Shown piece by piece: positions 50,329 through 62,850 of a DNA stretch of 64,000 nucleotides (its first letter is position 1; every line of letters begins with the position of its first letter). The notes under the pieces are model-generated. The model was not told where the DNA came from, made no database searches, and was given only the letters and a program-made list of their open reading frames with translations. Source of the DNA: Druceiella hillmani (lineage: Eukaryota; Arthropoda; Insecta; Lepidoptera; Hepialidae). Both the position numbers and the translations under genes were made by a program. Location of the stretch: the NCBI GenBank assembly GCA_039881145.1, contig JAYKKI010000003.1:3962001-4026000 (forward strand), read 5' to 3'.

Positions 50329-51302
50329 AACGTGCCATATCGTCAGTAAATATATGTCGCCTAATTGTGCATCGTATTCTAAAGCACAATTAGGCGATAT
50401 ATATTTACTGACGATATGACAGACACGTTAAAAGATGGTAAAGGATAAAAATAACAAATTGCACAATTAGACGATATATATTTACTGACGATATGACAGA
50501 CACATTTAAAAATGGTAAAGGATAAAAAGAACAAATTGCACAATTAGGTGATATATATTTACTGACGATATGACAGACATGTTTAAAAATGGTAAAGGAT
50601 AAAAAGAACAAATTGCACAATTAGGCGATACATATTTACTGTCGATGTGACAGACACGTTTAAAAATGCTAAAGAATAAAAAGAACAAATTGCACAATTA
50701 GGCAACATATATTTACTGACTATATAACAGACACGTTTCAAAAAGGTAAAGTATAAAAAGAACAAATATCACAATTAGGCGATATATATTTATTGACGAT
50801 ATGACAGACACGTTTGAAAATAGTGAAGGATAAAAAGAACAAATTGCACAATTAGGCGATATATATTTACTGACGATATGACAGACACGTTTAAAAATGG
50901 TAAAGGCTAAAAAGAACAAATTGCAAAATTAGACGATATATATTTACTGATGTTATGACAGACACGTTTAAAAATGGTAAAGGATAAAAAGAACAAATTG
51001 TACAATTAGCCGATATACCTTTACTGACGATATGACAGACACGTTTAAAAATGGTAAAGGATAGAAAGAACAAATTGCACAATTAGGCGATATATGTTTA
51101 CTGACGATATTACAGACACGTTTAAAAATGGAAAAGAATGAAAAGAACAAATTGCACAATTAGGCGATATATATTTACTGACGATATGACAGACACGTTT
51201 AAAAATGATACAAGATAAAAAGAACAAATTGCACAATTAGGCGATATATATTTACTGACGATATTGCACGTTTAAAAGTGGTAAAGGATAAAAAGAACAA
51301 AT
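50329..51302 (+). repeat. Twelve-unit 77-bp tandem array with inverted terminal copy
   Basis: Units begin GCACAATTAGGCGATATATA and start at 50384, 50461, 50538, 50615, 50692, 50769, 50846, 50923, 51000, 51077, 51154 and 51231. The period is exactly 77 with no indel until the last unit. Each contains TTTACTGACGATATGACAGA, CACGTTTAAAAATGGTAAAG and GATAAAAAGAACAAATT. To the left, 50329-50370 is an inverted copy of the unit start: 50336-50370 pairs with 50384-50418 at 34 of 35 bases around a 13-base spacer. Both extremities share GATAT(G/T)GCACGTT, whereas inner units have GATATGACAGACACGTT. The minus-strand open frames of 60-71 codons in each unit are shadows: 77 is not a multiple of three and each ends within one or two units. 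Interpreted as a foldback/MITE-type element with an internally amplified repeat. Confidence 0.92.
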
Positions 51303-52376
51303 ACGGTGAACGAACATAGTTATTTTAGGCACATTATTTGATGTTAATATAAAATTAATTTTCCTACAATGTAAGTGCGAAATATATAACAGTTTAGGTG
51401 TGGAAGTTGATAATAAAAATCATTTTCATTAAAATGTATTATATGTATATATGTATACACAGAACTGAGACGTATCACCAAAGGAATTAATAAGTTATCA
51501 CGATAATGTAATTAAAAAAATTATATTATTCTAAATTTTTCTAACCATCTTATCGCATTGGTATAAATACGAAGTTAACTTTATAAAATTATAATCTACT
51601 CTTCTAAAATATGTATTTTTACGAATTTTTATAATAAGCACTTGAACTGAACTACACTACACTTTACACTTACGTGCATAGGAAAATACATTACTCAATT
51701 ACACTTTACTTTATTACATTATTTACACTATCCCACAATATGTGCATTTCATTTTACGCTCTCGTCTGAACAATTATGCTAATTATTATGATTGCCTTCA
51801 TCAGTAGTAGGGATAACGGGATTGATCAATTTTTTTTTATTTATCATGTATGTTATCAAATGAAATTAAAATTTACATGAGTTCCTGATACGTTCATTTT
51901 TAATTTTAACGCAAATATATTACTAAAATCATCCATGAACATTTTCTTAGAAATATTTTAAATTGAAAGTTGTAATGCCGAAGAGTGAGAAAGCACATTC
52001 CTTTACTTGTGTCGTGATGAATATCATTTGGAAGAACGAGTTATAAGGATTAATAAATGAATCATGTTAATGACTTTCTGAAATATAGTTATAGAGAATT
52101 TCATGAAATTGCCTTCAATCCAAAAACTGCTTAAAAACAAAATTATGAAAACAAAAGATTTCCTGAAATTAATTGGAAAATTATAATGATGATGATAAGT
52201 TGAATAATTACTGAAATATTCACATTTTCAACTTTATGAGAGATAGAACGGGCAATATATTCACGTGGCGAAATAATGTTAATGTTTGTAAATAGTTTAA
52301 CGTAAACACTACGTTTCTTTAAAAAAGAAAATATTTTCAAATTTTGTTTTAAATTACCTACCCATATATCAAATTG
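51303..52376. other. AT-rich DNA without recognisable gene
   Basis: Nothing recognisable: no motif, inverted repeat or GC-rich patch. The minus frame 52143-52340 is Ile/Phe/Ser-rich noise. Confidence 0.5.
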
Positions 52377-52438
52377 GGAGTTAAATAAATCATCACACGG
52401 GCATTATCTTTTGCCCGTGTGATGATTTATTTAACTCC
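52377..52438. repeat. Perfect hairpin, 27-bp arms
   Basis: GGAGTTAAATAAATCATCAC plus ACGGGCA (52377-52403) is exactly complementary to 52412-52438 around an 8-base loop (TTATCTTT). Twelve of the arm bases are G or C, so it would be a stable stem. No copy elsewhere in the window was noticed. Confidence 0.96.
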
Positions 52439-52442
52439 TTCT

Positions 52443-52476
52443 ATATATCATAATTATGTTAATTTAAACGTAATTA

Positions 52477-52544
<68 letters not shown>

Positions 52545-52545
52545 T
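52443..52545. repeat. Second hairpin running into (AT)n microsatellite
   Basis: ATATATCATAATTA (52443-52456) pairs with TAATTATGATATAT (52471-52484) across a 14-base loop. The right arm leads into about 60 bases of AT. Only four bases separate it from the hairpin at 52377-52438. Confidence 0.88.
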
Positions 52546-53477
52546 AGTATCAAATGATATCCACCAATGAACACCGTTTTCCAATATATACTCTAACTTT
52601 TTACTTATGCACATCGAACATCTGAAAAAATAATATTTTTATCAATCGTGTAATAGAAATATTAAATATTTTAAATGTTCAAAATTTTTCATGTCCTAAG
52701 TACGTACGAAACTTTTGCAGTGCAAATTTTGCTCGCAAATAAATTAAAAGTTGGCCTAGAATCATGAACTTTGCCGACTAAAAATATCTCACAGCACAAG
52801 TATAGGAAAAAATGTGAAAATCAATGATTTGTAGTTTTGTAGATCATATAGAAAAATATTTTATTTTAATATGCGCCTGTGCAAGGTATAGTATTCGACA
52901 TATTTTCGGTGTAAAAAATTAAAATTATGTGAATGGTTTTTTAAGAATATTATGTATTTATCCTGAGTTTAGTCCTGTATTTAGCCTAAATGTGTACATA
53001 ATCCTCGTAAGACCAATACTAAAAATAACGTAAATTTTCTTTCTATCAGATTTGATTTAAACCAGAGAAAATCAATAGAAGGCAATGACTGAAAAACACG
53101 TGCATTTTAACTGCCACCGGATACTATATCAGCAAAGAATATACAACTAATTAAGGCAGATAAGTAACACCGTACAGTTAGTAGGTATATTCATTAATTG
53201 TCATTTCGGTAACTCAATTAATCACATGTTTAATAATACTTATTTATACAAAATATTGTGTACAAATTTTTTCATAAAATTATAGGACCAAATATAACTG
53301 CGTTATTTTAAGAAATATATAAATATTATATTTGCTTCTTAGAGAATATTATAGGTAAAATCTTATTAGATATTTAATATTATTTTTATTTTATTACATA
53401 TATAAAATAAGTTTAAAAAATGACAGCAACAACCTGTATAGATGCTTCACTGACACGTTTATTCAATAAAAGATAAG

Positions 53478-53480
53478 GGA

Positions 53481-53515
<35 letters not shown>

Positions 53516-53516
53516 T
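53478..53516. repeat. (AT)n(AC)n compound microsatellite
   Basis: About 20 bases of AT followed by ACACACACACACAC. Confidence 0.95.
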
Positions 53517-54465
53517 TAGTTTCCCCATTAACTCAATAAATAGTTCGATCTGAAGGGATCACAAAAGGTATCGATAGGCGAGTAATTTTTAGGGTTTCGT
53601 AGTGAAAAAACAAATTATTAAATTATTACAATTTCGTCATGCGCGTACATCCTTCTGTCATAGCCTCATAGTTTTCTAATTTTGAACTTTGTAGATAGAT
53701 GCTTCGTATGGAGATCTCAGTTAATATGTATGTGAAGCTGATTTTTTATATATATACTATCGAGCGGAGTATTGTTGAATATATTTGCCTTATAGTTAAT
53801 TTAGGATTATATTTCCAAATTTTTCATTTTTGAGCAGCGTTTGTGAAATATTGCGCTTCAAAATAATATATAATATGACCGTAAAGCCCTTAATTTTGAG
53901 CTATCTGTTTTAAAAATCTGTGAAAATATTAGCAGTTTGTTAAAATTTTCAGTTTAAATTACATTGGTTAACCTTTATAAACAATATCGGAAGAAATGCT
54001 CTACTTTATGCGAATTTTGACAAACTTTTTAACTATTTTAATTATCGTACTTTTGCCACTTATATTAGCTTGTTTAGGCTTTTGTTTTAACAAATAAAAG
54101 CGACATCAAGCTATTTTATTGTTATTAGCCGGCGATAGCTCTGGAGCATTCACTTTATGTATTTTGCAAAAGCTTCTGTCTTTACATCCTTGGCAAATAT
54201 TACAATATCCACATTAGACAATACAATAAAGTATAAACGCGTTTCCTAAATAATTGACATTAAATAAATCCGTCGACAATGCTTCCAAAAAGCGTTTGTG
54301 ATTGGAACATAAGAGTACTAGGTTTATTCACCAGACATATAAAATAGGAAAATGTACCTAATACATTCATTAAGTTTTAAAATCATCATGTGTCAAATGT
54401 TTTTAATATTCTTTGCTGGCATTATAATCCAGAACTGTGAGTGCTTCAAATTTTCCCGTTTTTTT

Positions 54466-55035
54466 ATTTATTGCGGAAAATCATGTATTTTTGATCCATA
54501 TAGAATATTTTTTTCTCCTTAGGTGTATAGGAACTTAGAGCCTGCTTCGTTTTCTCAAAATTGTATTCTTCTCGTCTGTCTACAATTGAGTATTTTTTCC
54601 GAATTTCTTTTTTATTTTAACATTGATTAGATAAGAAATTTCTGATACAATAATTACCACTTGTGAGGTTTCGACCAGTCACTTGAACAATATCACCAGA
54701 ACGTGTAACCAACATTGACAATGGTATACGGATATTACAGATACTGTCAGGCTATTTACCAACACAAATTTCTATGTCTGTTATAGAAAGTATCAATTTT
54801 TCAATTGGTTAAATTTATTTTATTTTTAATAACCTTTGATTAAATATGCTGTCTAAAGCTCTAGCCTATTCTAAACGTTTCAAATATTTACAGAATTGGC
54901 AAATCTCTTCCCCTTATGTAGAAATGTAGGAATTGAATCGCTTCTAATGTATCCGTATATATTCTTAAGCACTCAAAATGTATTCTATAATTTTGGACTT
55001 GGGTTCGCTTTATGCTTAAAGTTACTCGTAAATCT
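54466..55035 (-). pseudogene. Unidentified coding-like relic, minus strand
   Basis: Right to left, one frame near 55035-54910 gives RTQVQNYRIHFECLRIYTDT and LEAIQFLHFYIRGRDLPIL before a stop. After a gap another frame (54808-54466) gives IEKLILSITDIEICVGK, stop, RIPLSMLVTRSGDIVQVTGR, NLTSGNYCIRNFLSNQC, stop, then IVDRREEYNFEKTKQALSSY and TPKEKKIFYMDQKYMIFRNK. The balanced composition (D, G, R, T, V) is far from AT-rich noise and the frame is kept across two stops, so this was once a protein gene. I cannot name the family. No splice sites were seen at the stops, which suggests an intronless origin. Confidence 0.5.
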
Positions 55036-55994
55036 TAAGAACTGTCAGAGATAAACCATCATTCAATGGTTATGTGTGCTTGTAATTAATTTTTTTTTGT
55101 CATGATATTTTCTATTGTTTATAAGCAAAGAGTCGATACAAAAGCGAAAATTATTTTTGTGAACATTTCACGGAATTTGTATGTAACAATGTTATTGATA
55201 ATACTTGAATACTTAAGTCATTATTTTAATTTAAAATATGGTTTAGAAAAAAAGCATTCATATATTTCTGTACGCATTTTATTTCATACCACTGTACTCT
55301 TCTCTTATCCAATATATTTCTTGTCCATTAGATGAAAATTTTAAAATTGGATTAAATTATCTTTTACTCATAGCAAAATGATTCCCAAAAAAAAAATGAT
55401 TAAAATTTTGCCTAACGAATAAGAAAACTGTACCATATGAGATAGGCACGTCGGACTTAATGCATAAAAACCTTCCACGACGTATATCCCGGAATTAGAT
55501 ATATTTACGCATGAAACACTTGTGATTTAATTCTCTCTCAATTGAAATTATGAATGAATACACTAAATTTATATTGCTAAGTTTAGATTTTAATTAGTAA
55601 CTCACTGTTACTAATTTATATCTTTTTCAAAAGTAACGGATAACTTTTAAAATCATGAAAAAGTATTTAGTGATTATGATCTCCAAATTCTGTATGGATT
55701 ATTCTAATTATTTTCCTTCCTAATCTATTTGAATTTAAATAATTTAGTTTTTGTTCTTTTTATTTTCTTTTGAAAGGTAATTACAAAAATTATTCATATC
55801 ACTAATTGAAATTGTTCTACACGTTCAAAAATTTACATTGAAGAATAACAAAAAAAAAACATAAGGACAAAAGTGCAGTATAATAATTTTATTAGTCAGT
55901 AAAATCCATAGTAGTATTGCATGCTACTATGGAGCAATTTTCTACCTTATAACTGATACGAGTTTATTTAAAGATTTATAAATCACAAAAGGAA

Positions 55995-55995
55995 C

Positions 55996-56026
<31 letters not shown>

Positions 56027-56045
56027 TATATATATATATATAAAA

Positions 56046-56091
<46 letters not shown>

Positions 56092-56092
56092 G
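55995..56092. repeat. (AT)n microsatellite with A-rich interruptions
   Basis: Three AT blocks separated by AAAAATAT and TAAAAAAAAAAAAATAT. Confidence 0.95.
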
Positions 56093-56230
56093 GTTCATAT
56101 TCCTGGATCAAGGGTAACAATATGGTAACACATGGTATTTACGAACCGATGTGTCAATGTTTTTTTTTGACAATGGCGTCAAATTTCTTTTAAAAAATTA
56201 ACATAAAATTCCATTTTTTAATCTAATAAA

Positions 56231-56235
<5 letters not shown>

Positions 56236-56296
<61 letters not shown>
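56236..56296. repeat. (AT)n microsatellite
   Basis: About 60 bases of uninterrupted AT. Confidence 0.97.
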
Positions 56297-56299
<3 letters not shown>

Positions 56300-57414
56300 T
56301 ACACGCAAATAAAATTACATCTGAAAAAAGGAAATAGAAAATTTTTCTCTATTATAATTTTTGCTGTTAATCAAATTTAGGAATATTAACAGAATGAAGA
56401 ATGACGAATGCAAAAATTTGAAAATGAACACAGTCATTCAAATGTATTGTAATTTCTAATATTTTATAATTTCTCTATATTCATTAAATTTGATCTATAT
56501 TAATAATAAAAATGGAAATATTAATTACAGAAGTATTATTTCCAATTTTATTATTATATAAATTTCAATATCTAAATTGGTAAACGGTGAATTTTCCATT
56601 CGTACCAATTGCCATAATAGTACAAATAATATATTACCGTGTTTGTATTAATACACTTAAATAAAAAGTGACATAAAAATATTTCTATATTTACATATTT
56701 TAAAATATTTGACGTAATTATACTTTCCCCGTTTCAAACCTTCCTTTAATAGTTCTTCTTAATATATTTCGTGTATGAAATTTGTGAGTTCAAATGAATA
56801 AGAAAATAGAACTTCGAATAAGAACCAAATTATTGTTTGTTGAAATTTAATATTCAAACGATATAAATAATATTGCCACTTTCAAGAGTTTGGGAGCATT
56901 TTAATCTTTTGAAAATTCAGTTTCGTTTACTTCACCTCTCTGTTTGGCAGTAAAAAAAGGAAATAATTTATTAGTTTGATTAGTTATTTCTTATCAAAGT
57001 TCATCCTGTAGTTTGTGAATCAGAGTACATAGGAAACAAGCAAAATTTCTTGTGACGGTTTCTTGATTGTTATGCAATCTTATAAATACGCTATCCATTT
57101 TTTATTGCTTCGCTCACATTTTTACACGTTCCTATATTTGGGTCACCTTGGCATTATATATTACTTTTTTTTTTCTCACGCTCATTCTCGTGTTTAGACA
57201 CTTTTATAGATATCTATATGCTTGGAGAAATTGGTATTGGATACATGTCCTAGCAAGTAATAATATTTTATTATCAAATGACAATATTTTATTTTTTATC
57301 TACAATATCGCTGATATGAATTTTCGTCCTTCATTCGTAATTTTTGACATGCAATCCACTATGCAGTACGTTAATATTGGTATTTGATTTATAATTTTAC
57401 AAAATTACAGTTAC

Positions 57415-57595
57415 CAAATATAGTGTAGCACGTTACGAAGAAATGAATAGCGATAGCACTTAATGATCCGAACATTCCTTGCGGAACTTCAGTCAAATAG
57501 AAGAGGCCTAAAACTCTAAACAATATTCGAGTGGTTCTGTCTGTTCTCCCTGCTCGCTTACCTTGACCGTTAGAATTTAGGCCAGATTTTTCAGC
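57415..57595 (-). CDS. Exon of a DMSR/FMRFamide-type neuropeptide GPCR (TM6 region)
   Basis: On the minus strand, acceptor TTCATTTTTTCAG precedes 57595 and donor G|GTAACT follows 57415, giving a 181-base exon in one open frame with no stop. It reads AEKSGLNSNGQGKRAGR, a polar intracellular loop 3, then DRTTRILFRVLGLFYLTEVP. The rest is QGMFGSLSAIAIHFFVTC and YTIF before the split Gly codon. DRTT + hydrophobic segment + TE.PQG + CY is the TM6/extracellular loop 3 signature of insect myosuppressin/FMRFamide-like (DMSR-type) class A receptors. Such receptors sit in the plasma membrane and pass neuropeptide signals to G proteins. The start phase is 0 and the end phase 1; the family continues with G-(D/E)-(I/V)-MD and TM7. 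Exons for TM1-5 (higher coordinates) and TM7 (lower) were not found here. They may lie outside or be missed; a lone retained exon cannot be excluded. Confidence 0.75.
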
Positions 57596-57783
57596 CTGAA
57601 AAAATGAAGTGTTTTTATTATATTTTTCAATAATAAGTAATAAAAATTTGGTGAAGGAACTTGTAATTTCTTAATATAATTTATGGCTGCTTTAATTTCC
57701 ATGACAATGGTCTTTCCCATAATTAGATCATTAATTTAATATCTTTAGTAAATTATGACAAGCTTTTTAATATATTCACATAA

Positions 57784-57833
57784 CTGACAATAAATAAACC
57801 TCATAACATATGTTGAGGTTTATTTATTGTCAG
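57784..57833. repeat. Perfect hairpin, 20-bp arms
   Basis: CTGACAATAAATAAACCTCA (57784-57803) is mirrored exactly at 57814-57833. The 10-base centre is itself palindromic around CATATG. It would lie in the intron upstream of the GPCR exon if that gene is real. Confidence 0.95.
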
Positions 57834-58498
57834 GAAATGCGTGTTTAGAATAGATTTGTACACGAGAACCTTATACCTTCAGTATCAATTAAACCCAACC
57901 ATTTCAAATGTCAGCTATATGACCCTTGAATAAGGGTATGATGGCGGTAGAAGCTCTCAATCAAATTAGCTGGTAAATACGAAAAGCTGGTTAAAATTAA
58001 ATGTGAAATGACCCTAAAAATCCAGTTTAAATTTTAGAAAACGTGTTTCATATTTTGCATAAACTTGCCGACGAATAAAAATATGATGAATTACGTATTG
58101 GGATCAAAATTAGTATTAAAATATCTGAAATTTCTCATTATTTTCGTATTTGCATATACATATTGAATGTTTATCAATATCCATTAGTGGCAATTAAATA
58201 TTTCCAAATAGACACAAAAAACGAGTGTAGATTTTGGAGTTTAATATTATGTACCAATAGATGATACTTATGGAATCAACTAGCATCATAGTTGTTTTAG
58301 AGGTCTTTTGATACAGTGCCGTCGTTAGGCGAAGTTACATTTGATGAATAAAATGAAAATTTAGTACCCAAAAATTTTGAATTTTTTTTTGGTATTTCAA
58401 TACAGATAATCTAAAGATATAAAATAAATAAAATAATATTTATTTTTAATAATATTATTAAAACTAATTCTACTCTATATCTAACTTCACTCGACTTT

Positions 58499-58547
58499 AT
58501 GAATTTGCAGTAAGAGCAATATTATATTGCTCTTTTTGCAAATTCAT
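58499..58547. repeat. Hairpin with 24-base arms
   Basis: ATGAATTTGCA, three unpaired bases and AGAGCAATAT pair with ATATTGCTCT, three unpaired bases and TGCAAATTCAT around a single T. The geometry resembles a very short-looped precursor stem, but one base is too small for an RNA loop. Confidence 0.9.
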
Positions 58548-61531
58548 TTTGTTTTGATGTTACATGAATAGAAAATTTTCTAAATGTATATATTTTACGT
58601 AGTAAATGAAGTTATACAATAAATTAAATTATATGAATATGTTTCAATATTTCATTTTAATTTTTGTCATAATTTATTAGATTAAGTTTTATATATAATT
58701 TTAATTCGCATGTAACATAATAATATTTACTTAAGAAATATTAACTCAAAATAGAAACTACATCTATGTGGTATCGTTATACAAATTTTAAAAGTACAAT
58801 AAATAATTTCTAGGAATCTTGTAAACGATAAAACAAGTACGTTCGAAATTCAATGCTATTTAACTTTGAAATTAGATAGTCCTCTGAACATAAATCGAAC
58901 TAATTTAATCCTTAACATTATCATTTGAAAGTTTTAAAGTTAAAATTAGATGGATTTAAGCTGAGAACCTCTTTATTTGTAAATTCATTATTTCTAATAA
59001 ATATTTATGAAACATTGATAATTTTGATGTCGGCAAAACTATATTTGAATTTAAACATTTTGTTCTGCTTCCTACATTCAATTACATTTAGTTATTAAAT
59101 AAATATATACTTACTAAACAATTACACATAGTTAATAAACAAATATGTACTTATTAAAGGATATTGTTGAAAATTCTACAACTTTCTTGAACGCAGGAGG
59201 CTTTAAAGAAAGAAATTAAATAATCACATATATAAAATTTAGACCAAAATTATACCCAATATTTGCACAAAATATAAATTTTCAATATAATTTCACCAAC
59301 GGTTAGTTTCCAATATAAGCGTATTAAAAATTTAATTTAACAAAATATGAAATGTTTAATCCTTATCGCTATGACAAATTTATTATAACAAATTATTTAA
59401 TTCTTAAACATATAACAATTTCAAAGTTATCAGAAAATAATTTTCCAAAACGAAAATGATTAAAATATCAGTTGACGTTCCACCGGCTTGATGTAACGAT
59501 TTTTTTTATTTTCGTTACGCATTTTATTCGTCCCATTATTCTGAAGAGGGAAAACTAGAAAAAGAACTTATTATTTTTTTTTCAATTTTGCATTTTTTTC
59601 TTTTTTTGTATTATTGGGAATATCACCATATCACCCCTGTGAAGAAATCTTGCAAAAATCCACATTGTGTTAAGAAAGAAAAACTGTTCCGAAATTCTAT
59701 TTTCTTAATAATCTACACATACAATAAAACTAAAATTGGATTGCTTGTTATTGAAAATATTAATTATACAAAGTTTTGTAGAATATGAAATAATACATGA
59801 TACAATTTTTATAAAATTTAAATGATACTATAATCAAAGGAGTAACTCAGAAATAAGCACATATTACATTCGAACATAATATTAGGAACGTAAAATGAAA
59901 CAAAAATTAAGAATAAATGCGATTTAAATTCACAGTTAAGATTAAATTATTATTAATGATTTCAAATTATTATTTCAACGTAAATAATCACGTTAAAAGG
60001 CGCGGTACTCTGATGGCTTGCACAATAATAGACGGCATCGATTATATTGTCGTTAATGGCCATTGTCCTAATATCATCACGTATAAAATATTTTTGATAT
60101 ATTTCATTAAGCGATCATATACAAAACTGTATTAACACGTGGTCAGTATCATATTTATTTCTTTCATGAAAGATACTTCAGAAACAATTTTTTTTCAACA
60201 TCTGGGAACACTTATTTATGTAATTTAAAGACACAATATAATATTATACCTCCATTTATTTTCAAAGCTTATCAACCTAAAACGTAATTAACATAAGGCT
60301 ATTATTAATATTGTAAGCTACTTGTGATCAAGTCGTTTCATTGTATAATTTCAAAATCACAGGCCAGGTCAGTTTCTATAGTAACTAACGGTTGCATCTA
60401 AATTTGTAACCACGAGTCACTAAAAGTCAAACGTGTTATAATGACTTTTCATATTTAAATTAATAATTCGGCTTTAGTATTAAAGTGAAAGAAGAAATAC
60501 GTTTTCATTATGTCGTTAAATAAACATGAGAACCCATCAAAAACTTTGCGAACATATTTCTAATAATTATGAGAACGCATTCCCAAGCCATACGCCTTAC
60601 GATTTCCTTGTATTTTACGGATTTTTATAGAATTTCTTGAATATCTGAATTAAAAATCGTTTAATACTAAATTCATTATATAACTAGTTTTTCTGCTATA
60701 ACACTATTTTCAATACTAATTTTCTGTTAAATTATTGGTCTTCAAATTTCTTTAATATATGTAAATAGATGTTATAATTAAGAGTTCATTAAATAATTTA
60801 AAGTTTAAAATAATACTATTAACAAAAAGACTAGCACAAACTAACAAACAGGAGTAAATAAACTCATAATAATCTTAATAACAAATTTATCGTAACAGTT
60901 TACAAGGTAATTACCTAAAATATCACTTTAAAATTATGTGATTTCCTTTAAGATTTTCTTCGTGTCAAATAAATAGTGCATTGTCACTACGCTTTATTTC
61001 AAGAAATTAATCTACAGTTTCGTCAGATGAACGGCTAGTATTTAACTAATATTTTATGGAATTAAAGTTTTAGTAAAAAAATCCCATTTAATGAAAAGAA
61101 CTCACATAACAAGATCATATATATTCAGATACGTGTAAAATATTAAATATTAAGATTTATGTAATATTTCTAATAAATTATTACCAAAAATTAATTATCA
61201 TTATTGACTATAATTTTCTTGTCCAATGTTATATTTTTACAATCTTGAAAAAGGTGATGTCTCATATGAGTAATGATATGTCAAATTAAAACTACTTATT
61301 CCTGCTAAAACTAACAGCCTAATTATATGATACTTTCAGATTTTTATTTCATATGCTTCTTCGCCAGATTTATTTGACAATTTTTTCTGATTTTGGTTTA
61401 TCATTTTACAAAACCTGTCCAAATGTCTTATGGAGAATAATGACAGATAGACCGAACTATAGCAATAAGAGTTAATTTAAACTCTTCCGATACGGAAGTC
61501 TAAAGGAGGAAGTAATTTACCTCCATCCTAG
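58548..61531. other. AT-rich DNA without recognisable gene
   Basis: The plus frames at 59588-59788 and 59917-60135 are unsupported. The second contains MACTIIDGIDYIVVNGHCP, of better composition than the rest, but no splice sites or family. ACTTA(C/T)TAAA with AATAAATAT repeats occur near 59095-59160. Confidence 0.45.
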
Positions 61532-61611
61532 CAAGGCTATCTTCATTTTCATCGAGGGTCAAATTGTGATTTCAAGCGCGAATTTACGAGATTACATGCC
61601 TTCAAGGACAG
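61532..61611 (+). other. Possible 80-bp exon, unidentified
   Basis: A good acceptor (TTTACCTCCATCCTAG) and donor (GGACAG|GTAATG) bracket 80 bases that are open in two plus frames. One frame reads KAIFIFIEGQIVISSANLRD and YMPSRTG. It faintly recalls the A(F/I)F(L/I)(F/L)V(N/E)G strand of Atg8/LC3, and upstream codons in the same frame (LHPS) fit that too, but the match is short and the usual neighbours are missing. The opposite strand also offers a donor-like GAG|GTAAAT after LTLDENEDSLARME. The segment is therefore flagged without deciding the strand or the gene. Confidence 0.2.
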
Positions 61612-62805
61612 GTAATGTTACTGATCGGTAACTATGCCAGTTGATTTGTGACATCGCGTATGCAGAAAGAAACTTTTGTTTTTTTTAGGAACTTTTCGAT
61701 TAAAGCAGCGAGCATTGTTGGAACTTTAATTGATGTAATTATATGCTCATTTATTGTATCGTATTGAACTGTTTGATAAATTTTCGAAAAAGTTTCCATG
61801 TAATTGAGATAAAATAATTTCCGCCAAAATTTTGAAATTGATGTCAACATTTTTTTTAAATATAATATTGAAAAAGAATATTTTAATAAATAATATATTT
61901 AAAATTTCCCAGCGCGTAAAATTTATAACTGATGCCAATTAGAAAGACTGAATTATTACAATTTTTTTTCATTTTTGTATTTGAAGCGGAAATGAATTTG
62001 ATATATTTTTATAGTCAAATAAATATTGTAGATATTTTTTCATTTTAACCAAGACTTCAAATTTAGGTAGATTGATTTTTAGACAATAATTAAGTGATTT
62101 TTCGAAACCGATTTACATAGTCTCAGTTCATATTCAGAATTTTTTACAAAAGCGAATATTGCAAGGGAACTAACAATTAGAAGTTTTCTGAATTTTTTTT
62201 ATAAAATTCTTAAGTATACCGTTTGAAAGAGGGTTCTTTGTTATTGACGAGTTACAAGTTGTTCAATAAAAATTAACATTATATATTCTTACATTACAAT
62301 GGCTACATTATTTGCTACAAAAGTATCTTTAAACTAACTATTCTTTATTTTGATTTTATTCAAATGAATGATGAATGCCGTAAAATTGTGTTAGCAGAAA
62401 TTTCAGACATATATTTAAAATTTGTTTTTAAAAATTGACTTTTCATTGTAAGACTGGCTAAATAAACAAGTTATCTTTTTCTCTAAGATGTGGTTGAGGT
62501 TTTCGCGGGATATTTGTAGGAGGCTACCCTGTTTACTAACAATTACTAATTGCGGTATTTTTGGTTTTGATACAGAATATAACCCAAAAGAGAAGCGATA
62601 TGTTTGTGAAACTGTATGCAAACCCATGTCACCAATTTAAAAGAAACTAATTTTAAATGCGCCGATTATATTGTAGTGCCTACCCTCACATCTATTGAAA
62701 GTTATTACGGAGGTGTTCAATGCGTTATATACTTATCTCATTCGCACTAAATATTTCAAAAGTGTTGTGATACCTTTTACACACACACACACACATACAA
62801 TAATA

Positions 62806-62850
62806 TAAAATTTTGACCTATCGTCTGATAGCTGACAGGTCAAAATTTTA
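62806..62850. repeat. Hairpin with 14-bp arms
   Basis: TAAAATTTTGACCT pairs with AGGTCAAAATTTTA; a small inner TATC/GATA stem lies in the 17-base centre. It follows an (AC)n run at about 62780-62796. Confidence 0.85.

Noticed and set aside
50405..51236. Series of similar minus-strand open frames (CNLFFLSFTIFKRVCHIVSK-type) suggesting a repeat protein
   Set aside because: The unit is 77 bases, not a multiple of three, so every frame stops within one or two units, and the frames are just the 77-bp repeat read in turn. No start signals or codon structure beyond the repeat.
50329..51302. CRISPR-like array
   Set aside because: Units are contiguous with no unique spacers, and the genome is eukaryotic.
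53560..53680. TTTTTAGGGTTTCGTAGTGAAA as a widespread insect dispersed repeat (AGGGTTCCGTA type)
   Set aside because: Only about 15 bases agree with the remembered motif; boundaries cannot be set.
62415..62627. 70-codon minus frame (FSFGLYSVSKPKIPQLVIVS)
   Set aside because: Composition is passable, but no family, splice sites or flanking coding evidence.
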